Source: Trissonchulus latispiculum | Taxonomy: Eukaryota > Nematoda > Enoplea > Enoplida > Ironidae | Length of the DNA stretch: 64,000 nt | Assembly: GCA_030248195.1 (NCBI GenBank) | Contig: JASAND010030721.1 | Location: forward strand, 18,780 to 82,779 | Direction: 5' to 3' | Shown here: piece after piece, positions 42,146 through 54,368 of the stretch | Layout: every line of letters starts with the position of its first letter | Position numbering within the stretch: position 1 is the first letter of the stretch | Notes under the pieces: generated by a model | What the model was told of the DNA's origin: nothing | Seen by the model: the letters and a program-made list of their open reading frames with translations, nothing else | Databases searched by the model: none | Translations under genes and position numbers: made by a program

Positions 42146-44499
42146 GCCGCCGGCCGATCACAACAGGTGTCACTATAGATTAGACAATAGTAAAACCGTT
42201 GTTACATTAGTGTTGGACGTCCAATTTTTAGTTTTTTAGTGATAAAACGAGATGTTGAAAACTACGTACATTAAAAGCGGAGCAAAACTATCCCCACCGC
42301 CAACGAACTACATGGCTCACAGTCAGCTCGGAATGACTCTTCGAACTGCGACTGGGTAAAACTGTGTCGGCTGTGACCGAAACAAACTTACAAACTTACT
42401 AGCTAACACACAGACAGACAGACAATCCTAACTAAACAAACTACCTACTGACTACAGCAAAAACAATACGACTACGTAAACATTCACAACAAATAAGACA
42501 CCTGCAGTAACCCCCACACGACAAGACGAGATACAACGGGATATTGCACACGAAGTTTCCCCCACCCAACAATACGTATACTGAAAAACACAAAAGGTAT
42601 TTGAAAATAAACAACCCACAATAGAACCCTTTTGACAAAAGAAATACAGCACATACAGCACGGCGGTTATTATACAAAGTGAGTAAAGCACAAAATGAAG
42701 AGTAGAAAAAATTGTCATTCTGTTACAATGCAGTGAAATACTCGAAAAATTAAAACAAGTAGAACAATGGCAAGACAACGCCAAAACAGAAAAGTTAGCA
42801 AGGGGAGCATTTTATTTTATTAGAACCCACCCCACAATATACTGAACGAACCAAACAAAGCGAATAAGAATGTATGACACACAATATTTCACAACGAACA
42901 CAGAAAAATTGGGAAGCGGAAGCGTCCAGGGCGTGCGAAGGAGGGGACCCAGGGCATTATGAATGAGCAGCAACTGGCGATGACCATATGGCACCGGGAA
43001 GTACTCACCCAGCAGTCAAGTGGATCCTGATGACACGAACGGACCTGATACCCGAATAGCGGCTGGTGGCCCGCCACGGAATGGTAAAGACATGACTTAT
43101 AGTCACAAAGAAACACAATTATCCAGTTCAAAGAAGACCCAGAATCAGAATCGGCCATCTAATGACAGCCAGCGAGCAAGGCTCCTGCCCTAATAGTAGG
43201 ATTAGACCAGCCAACCAAAATGGAGGGCTAAATCAAAGTTCGTAGTAAAAAGGGCCCACATCCAAAAGTGCAAAAAGAGTAGGCACTGATCCAGACCTGC
43301 ATGAGCCAGTAGAGCCAGAAGCAGTCACGTAGCCGGCCTGCATCCGAATCGGGGTCAATCCAGTGTCCGGTCAGAAATAGCCGGCCACCAAGGATGGTAG
43401 AACCGTAATTTCCAAACTGAGAGGCCAAGTAGAAGGGAAGCCAAGGCGGATCCACAGCAAGAAAGCAGAAGGACCAAACACTCGCCCAACCCCCAGAGGC
43501 CACCAAGGCCCAATAGGAACCACAGGGCCACACCTGACCGCCAACCTCCCTCAGCTCAGTCCAAATACCTTCTGCCGTTTCCACTATAGCCAACACAAGG
43601 CACCGAATAATATTGAATCACTGACTGCCAGTAGGCATCCGTCTATGGAAGCACGCCCTGCGCAGATGGGGGTATGGGCTCCGTACATGACAAAATTACC
43701 ATCACCTAAACAAAAATTAAAGTAGTGACCATAAAGCAAGACAGTTAGAATCAATGTAAATTGAAATACTACAAAAACCAATTCAGAAACAAATACAATA
43801 CATCATAAAGCCCCTCAACTGCAGTAAGATCCTGCCGGTGTGAGTGCCCAAGAACGACCCAGTCTTAGGCAACAGCCCCCGGAAACCCACACCGACAAGA
43901 AAAGCATAAACTGTAATTACTTCGAAAAAAATTTTTGTGTAACACAGATAAAAGTTCGGTAGCCGGGGGAGATGAGTTACTTTGTGTCCCAGTCTTAGGT
44001 CAACAGAGCAACTCATTCCCACGAGACTCCATCATCAAGGAGTGGAAGAAAAACACGTGAAAAATAAGCAGATCGTGTAGCGTCCGAACCAAAAAGAATA
44101 GTAATAGAAAGTTCGGGACAAACTGCCCTGAGAATCAAAGCAATTTTATTAGCCGAGAAAAGTTTTGACCAAAGAATTTCTGCTAACTTTAATTTCGAGA
44201 TAGGACCCGTAGGCTTGCAAAAAGGTATAAAGGAATAGATTCACAAAAGATGGCAAGTCTCAATCCACTAGCATAACATAACTAAATTAGGAATCCCACC
44301 AATTTAGAGAAATGAAAATAGCGCAGCTCAGATTATTACAACAACAACAACAACAACATGACAACAACGCTTTGTACCGGTAGGTAGCTCCCACTCTGCA
44401 TAAAGGGCAACATTGCCGACAGGCACTAGAGGATCCCCCTAGAATGTGCCTCTCCATGTAAAAGATGGGGCTTTTATAGTATAATCAGCAACCCCCGAA
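42146..44499. other. Non-coding interior of gag-only element
   Basis: I checked both strands for pol motifs (DTG, YxDD, TDAS, HHCC, DDE) and found none. The minus frames (42441-44022) are Cys/Val/Phe-rich and lack a domain. An AAC microsatellite lies at 44337-44357. Confidence 0.5.
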
Positions 44500-44860
44500 C
44501 TTGTTTTGTCAGACCCCGAACTAATTTTTGTGGGCTCCGAACTGATTTGGGACGGGCCCCGAACTTTTCGTGGAGGACCCCGAACTTCTTCGGAACAGAT
44601 CCCGAACTTGTGGGGCCGGACCCCGAACTTATTGGGCCGGACCCCGAACTTATTGGGCCGGACCCCGAACTTATTGGGCCGGACCCCGAACTTATTGGAC
44701 CAGACCCCGAACTTATTGGGCCGGACCCGAACTTATTGGAGCAAAGCCCGAACTCTTTGAAGAGATCCCCGAACTTTTTTGGACAGTCACCGAACTTTGT
44801 GCAGCAGTCCCCGAACTTTGGGAAACATTCCCCGAACTTTGGGCAATAGGTCCAGAACTC
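44500..44860. repeat. 21-bp minisatellite with CCCGAACTT word
   Basis: Near-perfect 21-bp units (ATTGGGCCGGACCCCGAACTT) lie at about 44620-44735, with degenerate 20-24-bp units on both sides, all holding CCGAACTT. The unit is a multiple of three without stops, so several frames stay open on both strands. That explains the ORFs at 44474-44971. The word recurs in gag at 49885-49940. Confidence 0.9.
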
Positions 44861-46747
44861 AGGGTGGCCAGTCCTGAGTTCGTAGAAACCAAACCCAAGG
44901 GAGGACATTGCTGCAAGGATGTTGTAAATTTGATAACATTGCTGGAACTATACGTAGTCGGTGCTACTTGAAACTGTTCAGAACCATGTTCGACAGAAGA
45001 ATCAAATACTTCACCTGGAGGACCGTCCAGTTGGGGAGCCTGGGCAACTACTACTAGTAAAGGGGATTTAAATAAATCCTTATGCAAACAGGCTCAAATC
45101 TATCGTTGCTGGGTGCACCTGATCAATTTCGGGTCGAAATTTCTGTAACTTTTCTAGAAGAGTGCCTGCAATTTGGATAAGGGAGTGAAGTGTACCTGCT
45201 TACCCCCAAAAAATCCCGGAGCAAATTCCTTCTAAGTCCCATGCATACACTCAGCTTTAGCTACCCAACCAGGCTTGAACACATATAGAACTTGACCGAA
45301 TCAATAGCGTATTAGTACTAACTAGAACTGGAAAAAATTTGTTTTCTGAAAATCAGAAAATATACGAGTGTACTGAGTCTTGTGAATTTGATCCTGAAAA
45401 GCAAAAGATGAAGTAGCTTTATTAGACAGATCTTTAAGAAGAAATTCCCGAAAACCAGATGGATAGCTTTACCATCGTAATTTTTAGACTGATTCTAGGT
45501 ACTAAGTTCCCCATAAATGGAAGCCCCCTTTCAGTCTACCCCAAGGAGCCTAGCCATTTCAATATACGTATATACGTACGTAGAATGCGGAGTAACCGCT
45601 GTACCGCATAAGGATCCATTTTACGTGACATGGTTAATCCCAGAAATAAGAATTTTATGCTAAAAGGGTTTTAAAACGTTTCAGATCCAGGAAAACTATA
45701 ATCCAAAGAAATTTATAGGCAAAAGGGAGATTTCAATACAAAAGGAACTTTTTTCGACCATGACACTAAACGTAGATTAAACTTCAATATTTAAATTTTA
45801 TATCAAGGAATGAAACAACCTGGTGTAGCCGGAGGAAAAGCCGCCCATTGTCCAAAACCAGAATCCACATCAAATCCAAAACCAAATTCCAAGCAACCAG
45901 GGAAAGGATTTGGAGCCCACGAAAACCGAAGCAGCGCTAAACTGGCAGACCTAAAAAACCAAACAAATAGGTGCAAACATAGAAGAAAACAAGTATGTGC
46001 AAATACAAGACGGTGAAAACAAACTTGAAAAAGGGTTGCTGACGGAAGTTGTGTTGTAAAAACCCTCGTACGTACATTTAAAATTTCATTTAGAATCGAG
46101 AAAAAGACGGGAAAAGAAATTTCAGAAATCGGAAATTTAGAGGTTTCGTACAGCACTGTACGTATTTAAGGAAATGATCCAGGTGTGCCACAAAATTTAC
46201 TCCAAAAAATCATAAAATGTGATAATTCAGAAAAACCCACCATATGGCGGCTGACGGGAAATCAGAAATGAGACCTAAAACACGAAGTAAAACTAACCAT
46301 AAAATCCAGACAAGTGGTAGAAAAGCATTAGCCTGAGCAGAAAAACCCAAAATTAAACCTAAACAGCAATAAAAACACATACGCATATACAGTTGACAAA
46401 GGTGATAAAACGATATTTGCGTATTCGTGGGTGCTAGTAAAGTGACACAGAAATTTCATTGAGACCAGTGATGTGAAATTTATACATACTACAGCTAAGG
46501 GGACAAAATATAAGAAAACTGTATATGAAGTCGGGTCATATGTCCTTTGGAGGATATTGAGTGCGTTCATGAGAAAAATTTTGAACATCTACAGTGTCTG
46601 CTTCAGTGGGAGTAAGGTCCGGATAGTCAGGATTGGGAGACTTTGACAAAACTGAATCGGTGGCCAGGATGGCCCGGTCGTACCCCGGCACACCCTGATC
46701 CACGTGTGGAGTAGAAGACAACTCCGGGAGGGTGAGGTCGACCCCCT
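44861..46747. other. Non-coding interior of gag-only element
   Basis: No pol-like motif on either strand. The minus frame 46536-46751 begins just past the gag stop and encodes an acidic Pro-rich peptide of 71 residues without a domain. It may be a former continuation of gag. Confidence 0.4.
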
Positions 46748-49744
46748 TCACTCCTCATAGCCAACTCTCTCCCCACACAAGACCAAATTGACTACTGAGA
46801 TTGACAGAAGGTCAGGAGGTTCAGATAGAATTCTAGCCACATTTTGGACAAATTTCGATTCGGGAGGTTCATCTTGACTATCAAAAATACATTCAGATAG
46901 AATTCCAGAAAAAGAGTCTTCCTTGGGGGTAACCCCCTCTTTTTGGACAACATCCAGGGTTACCCCCTCTTTTTGAGATAGACCCACCATTACCCCCTCT
47001 TTTTGGGGTACGCTCGGGAGTACCCCCTCTTTTTGAGATAGACCCACCATTACCCCCTCTTTTTGGGGTACGCTCGGGAGTACCCCCTCTTTTTGAGGTG
47101 GATCCCCTGTCGGCCAAAAGGCAGAGCAAAAAGGGACAAATGTCAAGAAAAATATCAAAAGGCACAGAAGAAAGCAAACTGAAGTGACCTGAAAAGAACA
47201 TAGGGGTTTTCCTGTAGCCCCCACGCCCCCCGGGGCAAATCTGGATGGTGGATCGGCCGCACACCCAGACGTGCCCCCACAAGCCCCAGCAACCGAGGTA
47301 GTGTCACCCACCGCACCCTGCTGCTGAAGCTGTGTGGGTCCCGCAATCTGCTTTGAAAAAGTCACTGTCGGTGGAGGGGGAACAGCGTCCAGAGAAAGAA
47401 GGGTAGGATGTTCAGAGCCCCCTGGTGTGGGAGAGTCACCCTCACACCCCAAATTAGGCACCACTGGCTCGGTACTTGAAATAGTTTTACGATCAAATTT
47501 ATCTGGTAATATACCCGCGATAAACATACGTAATTCAGAAATTTGTTGCTTACAAGTATCTGCACTTTTTCGCATCGAATTGTACATATGTAACTGAATT
47601 GCAGATAACATAAGAGACTTTGTCTGAGTCATAGAAAATATCTCACCGCAACTATCTGATGTTGAATCAGCAGACAAATTTACCCCCAAAACATGAGGTT
47701 TAGATATAGGTGAGGCAGTTTCAATGTACCCCACATGGTGCCTGGTTGAGGTGTGCAGGGACTTTTCCCCTGGTGGGGGCACGCCCCCCACAGGACTAGG
47801 TGCAAAATGCTGTGGTGGTACAGGCGCTAGAGGTTGAGCCACTACTCCCAATACAAACGGCGCTGAAGACGGAACCGACGGTTGTGGTAGAGTGGGATTG
47901 GCAGGCTTAACATTGCACTGTGACGTCACCGTCTCCCACTGTGGGTGCCCAGACGAACCGGATGGTGGCGGAGCCGGTAAAGCTAAAGGGGCCGGAGCAG
48001 ATTGCAAAGCTGGGTAAACTGGTGGTTGGGCATAAAATTGGGGATAAACCGGTACGTGTTGTGTGACACCGGCCACTTGTTCCCGGGGTGTGTGAACCTT
48101 CCAGCCTGCCGGGGCCAGCTGTGGATAATTGTCCCAGCAATTGTTAGGGTCATGGCCTCTTCTGCCACAATGGAGGCACTTGTCCTTACACTTATCCTCA
48201 AACCTAGGCCTTGCTTCCTTCCCTTCTTCCCATAATGTCCGAAGCTCCTGAAGTTCCTTACGAAGTTGTTCTAGCGGGTCGTTGGAGCCCCCACCCGATT
48301 CTGCTCTCTCTGACGATGCCACATGATAAATTGAAGGGTCATACGAAAGCGCATCCCCTGAGGTGGGGCGTGGGGTCCGTGGGGTCAAGTTTGTCAATAA
48401 CCCGCAAAATGTCCTCCATAGAGGGTTCCCCATAGGCCCCCAAAGGAACACGCGACGCCGCGCACGTGTCATTTGCACCGGCATAGACCTGCTGGACACA
48501 GTGCTTCTCCCGGTCACCCGGGTTATCCAGATATCGAGCGCCAACGCTTGTAATTCTGAGATATACTTACGTATATTTTCTCCGGGACGTTGGAGCCGGT
48601 TGACAAGAGCTGTATACTTCTGTTGATATGACAGCTGCGGTTTGGGAAATTGAGTCTTCAAAAGTTTCAAAATGCTGTCATAAGAATCAATCATAGAAAG
48701 ACCCGCCCGGGAGGCGTAAATTTGAGCCTTACCCGCCAGTTTACTGTAGAAAAGACGAGGCCACTGATCTTTTGGAATTTGATATGTTTCCACCGCTGAT
48801 TCAAATTGTGGGAGCCAGTCTTCAACATAAACTGATTCTGGATCAAACCGGGGAACGTCCCGGAGAATCTCAATATACGTACGAAAAAGGCGCGGATCAT
48901 GTCCCAAAACTGAAGCATCTGTGACCTCCATGGTCACCGGAGTTGGGTGACGGGCGGGCGTCGCTTGTGTCTCTTTGTGGGGAAAAAACCCCCTTCTTAC
49001 TGGCTTGTTGTGCAGAAAAACCCGGGGGGGGGCGCCCCCCCTATCTGGCGGAGGTGGAGGGTCGGAAGCCACCCGTGAATTTCCCAACACAAAATCTGAA
49101 ACTTGAACATTTTGTGGACTGGTTTCCACCGTCTGATTTGCAATTGATGCTACCGGACCAGTAACCGCTTGGTTGGGTGCCGGTTCCGACGTAGGAGCCG
49201 CCGGTTGTAAAACAGTAGACGTACCAGTAGAAAACTGCGCCGGAGAATTATATACGTATACTGGATTTCCGTACGTATCAACGGCATAATAGCCGGACTG
49301 TGCTGAAGACGGCACAGGCTGCAGAATTTGGGGAGTATAAGTATATAATGGCTGCTGAACCGGGTACTGTGATTGAGAAAAGCCCGGAGTGAAAGATGAC
49401 ATTTGTGACGGATGCTGAACGTTTTGAGCGGCCTGTGCTTGAGCTGACGGAGACGCACGCTGAAACGTACCTTGCAGATTTTGTACAGACAGTGGACACC
49501 AGACATGACCTGAATTTTGACCAAAATTAGGCGGACCCCCTTGACCAATATTTGACAGACCGGGGACTCCCAAGGTGGGTTGCCCCACCTGACCCCAGGA
49601 CAATGAGGCCGAGTAATACCCCTGCGCTGACGCAGAAGTAGGCGTAGTCTGTAACTGAGATTGGCACTCGGACATAGATGGCTCAGGTTGTCCCCGGGGG
49701 GAAAGGGCAGACGTCCCCCCGCCCCGACCATGCACGCCCAACAT
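46748..49744 (-). pseudogene. Gag polyprotein with CCHC knuckle, TM segment and QKEGV repeats
   Basis: A 998-codon frame. The first 270 residues are Gln/Pro/Ser-rich. A retrotransposon Gag (capsid) domain follows (EDWLPQFESAVETYQIPKDQ to ISELQALALD). About 65 residues at roughly 48330-48535 read poorly in this frame, but a neighbouring frame gives Gag-like sequence, which suggests two compensating indels. A CCHC knuckle (CLHCGRRGHDPNNC) lies at about 48137-48178. The C-terminal part has a hydrophobic 22-residue segment (about 47113-47187) and then six copies of QKEGV alternating with short linkers (46927-47100). The 5' part of gag lies in other frames upstream. Confidence 0.8.
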
Positions 49745-50777
49745 TTACCAGATCCTTCTGCAGTACCAACTTGAGTCTGGGGAGGGACCACAGCTGCAGA
49801 CTTCCCGGAGTGGTGGGAGATTGCCTATGCTGTAACTGGATCAAATCATTTTCAGAAATTCGGCTCAAGATAGGTTCGGGATTATTTTCCCCCGAACTTT
49901 TCTCACCCGAACTTTTCGATCCCGAACTTTTTCCCCCCAGCAATTCAGAAACTGTAACTGACGATAACTCAAGATCTTTACGCCTATGGTTCAAATAAGC
50001 CTGCATAGCTGACAAAAGTTGTTCATCTTGCGAATCTGAGTCGTCTATGTCGACGGAATCATCAAAAGCATCGAATTGGGGACCAGGAGTGGCCATTTGC
50101 CCCTCCTGGGCCGGATCCGAAGTCTGCAGCAAATCTCGCCCCCCCTGACAAAGATTTTACCGTAGTTTCCTCCCCAGAAATTACAATTTCCGGGGGAGTG
50201 GCATCTGACAGAACTTGGGGGCCCCCCGACTGCGACGCTGAGGACCGGGAACCCGCAGACTGCGAAACTTGGGGGCGGATAGCCCCGGATTGTGACCGAG
50301 TCACTGGCCCCCCAAAAGTTTTACTTAGATGACCGCCATACGGGGAATCTGAAGATGTAGACGGGGCCGTGGAGGTAGATACCCCCAATTGGGACTGGGT
50401 CCGCCGTGAACTTGTGGGTGGGGCAGGAATCCGGGAGGGTCTCCCTCGCCCCCCTGATCCTCTATCTGTGACTGGTTTCGCCTTAGAATTTTGCCCTTCC
50501 CATAATTGTGGGGGAATATCGGGTACATAGCCTTCCGGTCTTCTGGGGGTCCCCCTTCCAATACCTGGAGCAGTTCCTCCCGGGCTAGCGTTGGGGGAGA
50601 CACCCCCCGACCACGACCCCCCGATTTTGCGATATTTTGCTTGGAGGCCATGGGAGTACCTCTGTCTAAATCAACCGGTCCGTCGAAATACGATAAGAAC
50701 CCCCAAAGTTGTGCTCTTTGCTTTTCTCGCTTCTCGTGTTCCCTTTTCTTCTCAGAAAAAGCTAGAACTTTGGACAT
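49683..50777 (-). pseudogene. Frameshifted N-terminal part of gag
   Basis: The ATG at 50777 is 28 nt after the 5' LTR and starts a frame (MSKVLAFSEKKREHEKREK) that runs to 50325. The sequence then continues in the frames 50388-50062 and 50132-49683 before joining 49744-46748. At least three frame changes break it. The segments are disordered: basic at first, then Ser/Gly-rich, then acidic, with an SSG repeat (GGKSSGSKSSGEKSSGEN). Confidence 0.65.
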
Positions 50778-50788
50778 CTACTGAAAAA

Positions 50789-50800
50789 TCACGGTCGCCA
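50789..50800 (-). promoter_or_regulatory. Primer binding site, tRNA-Ser type
   Basis: On the minus strand TGGCGACCGTGA lies five bases after the LTR. It equals the start of the tRNA-Ser primer site known from Drosophila 17.6/297-type elements (from memory). Confidence 0.8.
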
Positions 50801-50805
50801 CTATT

Positions 50806-51333
50806 TGTGAGGTGCTCTGCGTGCCTCTATAATAAACTGTGCGTCGGACTTCAGTAAATGATTGCAAGTAGGTGTTCAGTGTGTGATATCCAGTCCTAGC
50901 CAATGAGAGAAGATGCAAGAGAACTGTGGATTAGCGAGTAAATTAGAGTAGAATCACTTATGAGCCCTAGACGACCGTCTCCTATAACTAATAGACCACG
51001 TAACCGCTAGGTTTTACTATGACGAATACAAAATACTCATACCAACTTTAGAATGGACATACAAAACTAAGAAAATACAAAGGGAGCATAATAACAAGGT
51101 GCAAAGAGCACAAGGGAGGGCGTTACCCGCTCCCGTATACCTAAACTTCACCCACGTCTCCTACCCAACTGATAAACGTCACACGACCCCAGTGCTGACA
51201 AAACTCCAACTGCAACACTACAACTGACTGACTTTTCCAAAATATTGTAAAATATGCAAATTACAAGATTATGCAAATGAGCTAGTCGCGCCAACGCGCA
51301 TTTCTTTTGTCAGCCAGCAGGTAACATCCCACA
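50806..51333 (-). repeat. 5' LTR of gag-only element
   Basis: A 528-bp LTR with TGTGGG...TCACA ends on the minus strand. Two ATGCAAAT octamers (51254-51261 and 51271-51278) lie near the U3 start, and TTTATTATAG lies near the R/U5 end. Confidence 0.92.
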
Positions 51334-51337
51334 GTAG

Positions 51338-52589
51338 CTTATATCCTACACCATTTACGGTATATACTGGTTCGAGTATGTGCACCAAACTTTGAAAGTC
51401 TGTACATAATTTATTCAGGTCTTGAAGTTCAACAATAATTTTTATATGATTTTAAAGCTAGGAATGTGTTTATTAAGTCAACATGAAGTATTTCTGCCGT
51501 AATTCTACTGTTTGAATTGGATATGTAATAACGCAAAAATAATTTTTGAATATGGACTTCTCTGAGTGTGGGAAAGCTAAAAAACAATCACGTCTGGCTT
51601 CAAAAGAAAAGCCTTGCTAAAAAAGTCGGCAAATTTATTCGTCTTCATGATCCACTCATCACAAACAATTCAAATACTTTCTATTGTACAAAATTTTAAA
51701 AAAAATTTATATAAAAATTGGCATAAGTTTTCCTTAATCTGTAGAATATTTGTATATAATGGCCAAGGACTACATGTTCGAAACATTTACACTGAAACAG
51801 AAAATCATACACTTATGCATATACATTATATACTTATACAATCATATTTAATGAAACCAAATACATCCCGTCCGCCCACTCAAAAATGAGCTGGTGTTTA
51901 AATAAAAGTGTTGAGGAAAAGTTTGCTTAAATTTTTTATTTTATGTTTTTTAGAATCCTAGATCAAATATTGCATTAGAAAGAAATTTAATGGCACTGAA
52001 GTTTTTACGGTAACACCGGACCATTTTGGGTGAGCGCACGGGACGTACTATATTTGGATTCTATATGTGTAAAAGTTCAAAAATTACATAAGTAAAATTT
52101 CTGATAGTTGTTTGGCAGGATTCAGAGCGGACAAGAAGCAGACTGTCCATTGCAAGTCTCTACAGATTGAGTAACATTTAGGTTAGTTGGTGCAAGTCAC
52201 AGTCAGTAAAATTGGTATATCCTCGGGCAGCACAACCAGAATTTTGGGACCTTACTGGTATCTCATGTAACCATGCCCACTGGAAGAATTAGGCTCAACT
52301 GCGGAATAATGCCTTGTTTGGGGCCTGCTCGTTTCAGTTTCATTTTTAAAATTTGAAATTAAAAATTTAAAATTAAATTGAGCAGCAAAAACGTTTACCA
52401 AAGTTACCAAAGTTGTCAATGTAAAGATTACCAAGAAACTCATTTGAAAACTGAAAATTGTCGATCGAATAGAAGCGCCACGATGACCTGAGGACAAATC
52501 TGCATACTCAACATCTGTCTTAGTGAGTTCTGTTTCATTGCCAATATACTTGCTGAGGCTGTGAAATAGAGTCTCACCCGCCGGGGCCG
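51338..52589. other. Interior of the GGCTTAA element
   Basis: The part 51900-52165 (TTTTGGGTGAGCGCACGGGA, GACAAGAAGCAGACTGTCCA) resembles segments of the fold-back element at 61850-63713, so the two share an ancestral repeat. No transposase is seen. Confidence 0.45.
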
Positions 52590-52745
52590 CGGGGATCGTG
52601 ATACAGGGCCCGAGCTTGGGCCGCCGGGGCCATCGGGGCCAACGGGGCCATCGGGGCCAACGGGGCCGCCGGGGCCGTGTAACAGGGCGGCCGGGGCCGT
52701 GCACGGAGCCGGGGCTTGGGGCCGGCCCCGGCCCCGGCCCCGTAA
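52590..52745. repeat. GGGGCC word array
   Basis: Units of GGGGCCATC, GGGGCCAAC and GGGGCCGCC repeat in near-tandem and end with GGCCCCGGCCCC next to AATTTTGCTAACGGCGCAACCCTA. The latter looks like an inverted hAT-type terminus (TAGGGTTGCGCCG read on the minus strand). The minus frames here are repeat artefacts. Confidence 0.7.
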
Positions 52746-53089
52746 TTTTGCTAACGGCGCAACCCTAGTGCTAAGGATACAGCATTCCATTGCAGTGCAG
52801 CATTAAGAAAGCTGTAAGCTGGGAATGCATGTATAACTTGTATAAGCATAAAATAACGTGAGTTAAGTAAGCAAAAGGTATTTTTTGACTTTAATAAGCT
52901 GTTATAACTGTTAATCTGATAAATAGAAAGTTATTTATCAGGTTGAGGCCGCTTTTTAAATATTTACCAGTAGCAAAATGCATACCATGTAGCTAATTAA
53001 ATTCTCCACACTGTGAGCTTCATTTTGATGTAAATATCATTGGCGTACTCCAAATATTAAGGAAGTTATGAACATTTTTATATTACTAC
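52746..53089. other. No feature recognised
   Basis: AT-rich interior of the GGCTTAA element with no frames or repeats that I can match. Confidence 0.4.
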
Positions 53090-53176
53090 TACCATGGTTT
53101 AAGCCGTTTAAGCGTAGTGATTTTACGCGGCTTAAAAATCAGGCAATTGGAACTGAATTTTAAGCCATCGGCTTAA

Positions 53177-54368
53177 GGGGGGTCGCTTTGGGTCAAAATC
53201 GATAGTCACGGATTTCGCTCATTTTCACACACAATATAGGTACATATGTTTCCAAAAACAAGACAAAACATTAGAGTTCGAAATCAAACTGCGGCAGAGA
53301 TATTCAGCTATAAAGTTCGAAAACTTGAAAATCACTGTGATTTGCCCTCCAAGGTCGTGTTTGGATAGAACGGCAGCGAAATTTGGGTCAACTAATATGG
53401 CAAATTATTTCTGTGGGTTGGCTAATATTTTAATACTAAAACGACTCCGGAATATCCATCCAGTCGTTCACAGTACATTCTTCAATTATGAACTGAGCCT
53501 TTTTCAGCTAAATGTGCCCTCAAACTTTAACTTGCTCTAACTTTCAGATACTACGTTTCAGACACATGGTTCTATTAGAGAAGTTGTTCAGCTCATCAGT
53601 AGCTATCGAATGATACTCAAATTGTCTATATTTTGAAAATTTCAAAAATTGACTTTTGTGACCTATGAAAGATCAAAGGAGCCGACACGACAGAAAAGTT
53701 CTACCTTGTAGCATTTGCCTTTACCATAATGTCCGGCAGGCATTGAGAGTTTCATGTGCCAATTTCGGTGACTTTCGAGTGGGTAACGAGTGAGAAATTA
53801 TTAAAAGAACGTGAAAATTGTGCAAAATGATGATTTTTGGCAAAATTAGCACATTTTGTGGCAAGTTTTTTGAGAGCACTACAAATGGTAGAAATTTGAA
53901 ACTATTGGCATAAGAATTCTGTGTATGCGTAGAGTGCAACTATCTATAAGCGATTTCTGTAGCCTTTGCCAATCTTGCAGGACAGGCGAAAATGTTTAGC
54001 TGGTCCTGTTTTTCGTGGTACAAAAAGCACCATTTTTACAAAATCTTGACTTTGAAAAATCGCCAAAAATCCGACACTCAACAGAATTGTACCAGAAGGG
54101 TTATTTGCACTCTTTGATATGTCCCTAACATGTACAAGAAGGTTGTATCGCTGTATCTTGCATACAGCGAAAAAATTTTCTGCCACAAACTTTTTAACCT
54201 AACTTTTTCATTTTCCTATGTTTAACACAGGTCACGGTCACCTTTGAAGGGCTCTGCAGAACGACTTAAGCAATATTACGCAAAATGCACCTGTCTTGTT
54301 TACTACAAAATATGTGAAAATGAGCAAAATCGGAGATGGTAGAAAAATCGGCCAAAAAGCGACCCCCC
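53177..54368. mobile_element. TTAA-flanked TIR element, 1.2 kb
   Basis: The ends read GGGGGGTCGCTTT perfectly inverted. TTAA lies at 53173-53176 and 54369-54372, and the target is a TTAA inside a GGCTTAA word. TTAA specificity is typical of piggyBac, but piggyBac ends normally start CC(C/T), so assignment to that superfamily is uncertain. There is no transposase; short frames at 53325-54186 have no domain. Confidence 0.78.

Larger units (their letters stand above)
40402..51333 (-). mobile_element. LTR retrotransposon with gag but no recognisable pol
   Basis: TGTGGG...TCACA LTRs of about 530 bp (right, 50806-51333; left, 40402-42126 with a nested insertion) are flanked by the duplication GTAG (40398-40401 and 51334-51337). 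The PBS, broken gag and PPT all lie on the minus strand. Between the gag stop (46748) and the 3' LTR are 4.6 kb without protease, RT, RNase H or integrase motifs in any frame. The element was probably mobilised in trans by a relative. The gag is frameshifted, so this copy is inactive. Confidence 0.88.

Noticed and set aside
42441..44022. Minus-strand Cys/Phe/Val-rich ORFs as possible membrane or pol proteins
   Set aside because: No catalytic or family motif, and composition typical of AC-rich DNA read on the opposite strand.
44506..44971. Three overlapping plus-strand ORFs of 84-133 codons
   Set aside because: They are frames through a 21-bp minisatellite whose unit length is a multiple of three and lacks stops.
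52252..52790. Minus-strand Pro/Trp/Arg-rich and collagen-like ORFs
   Set aside because: They are produced by the GGGGCC word array.
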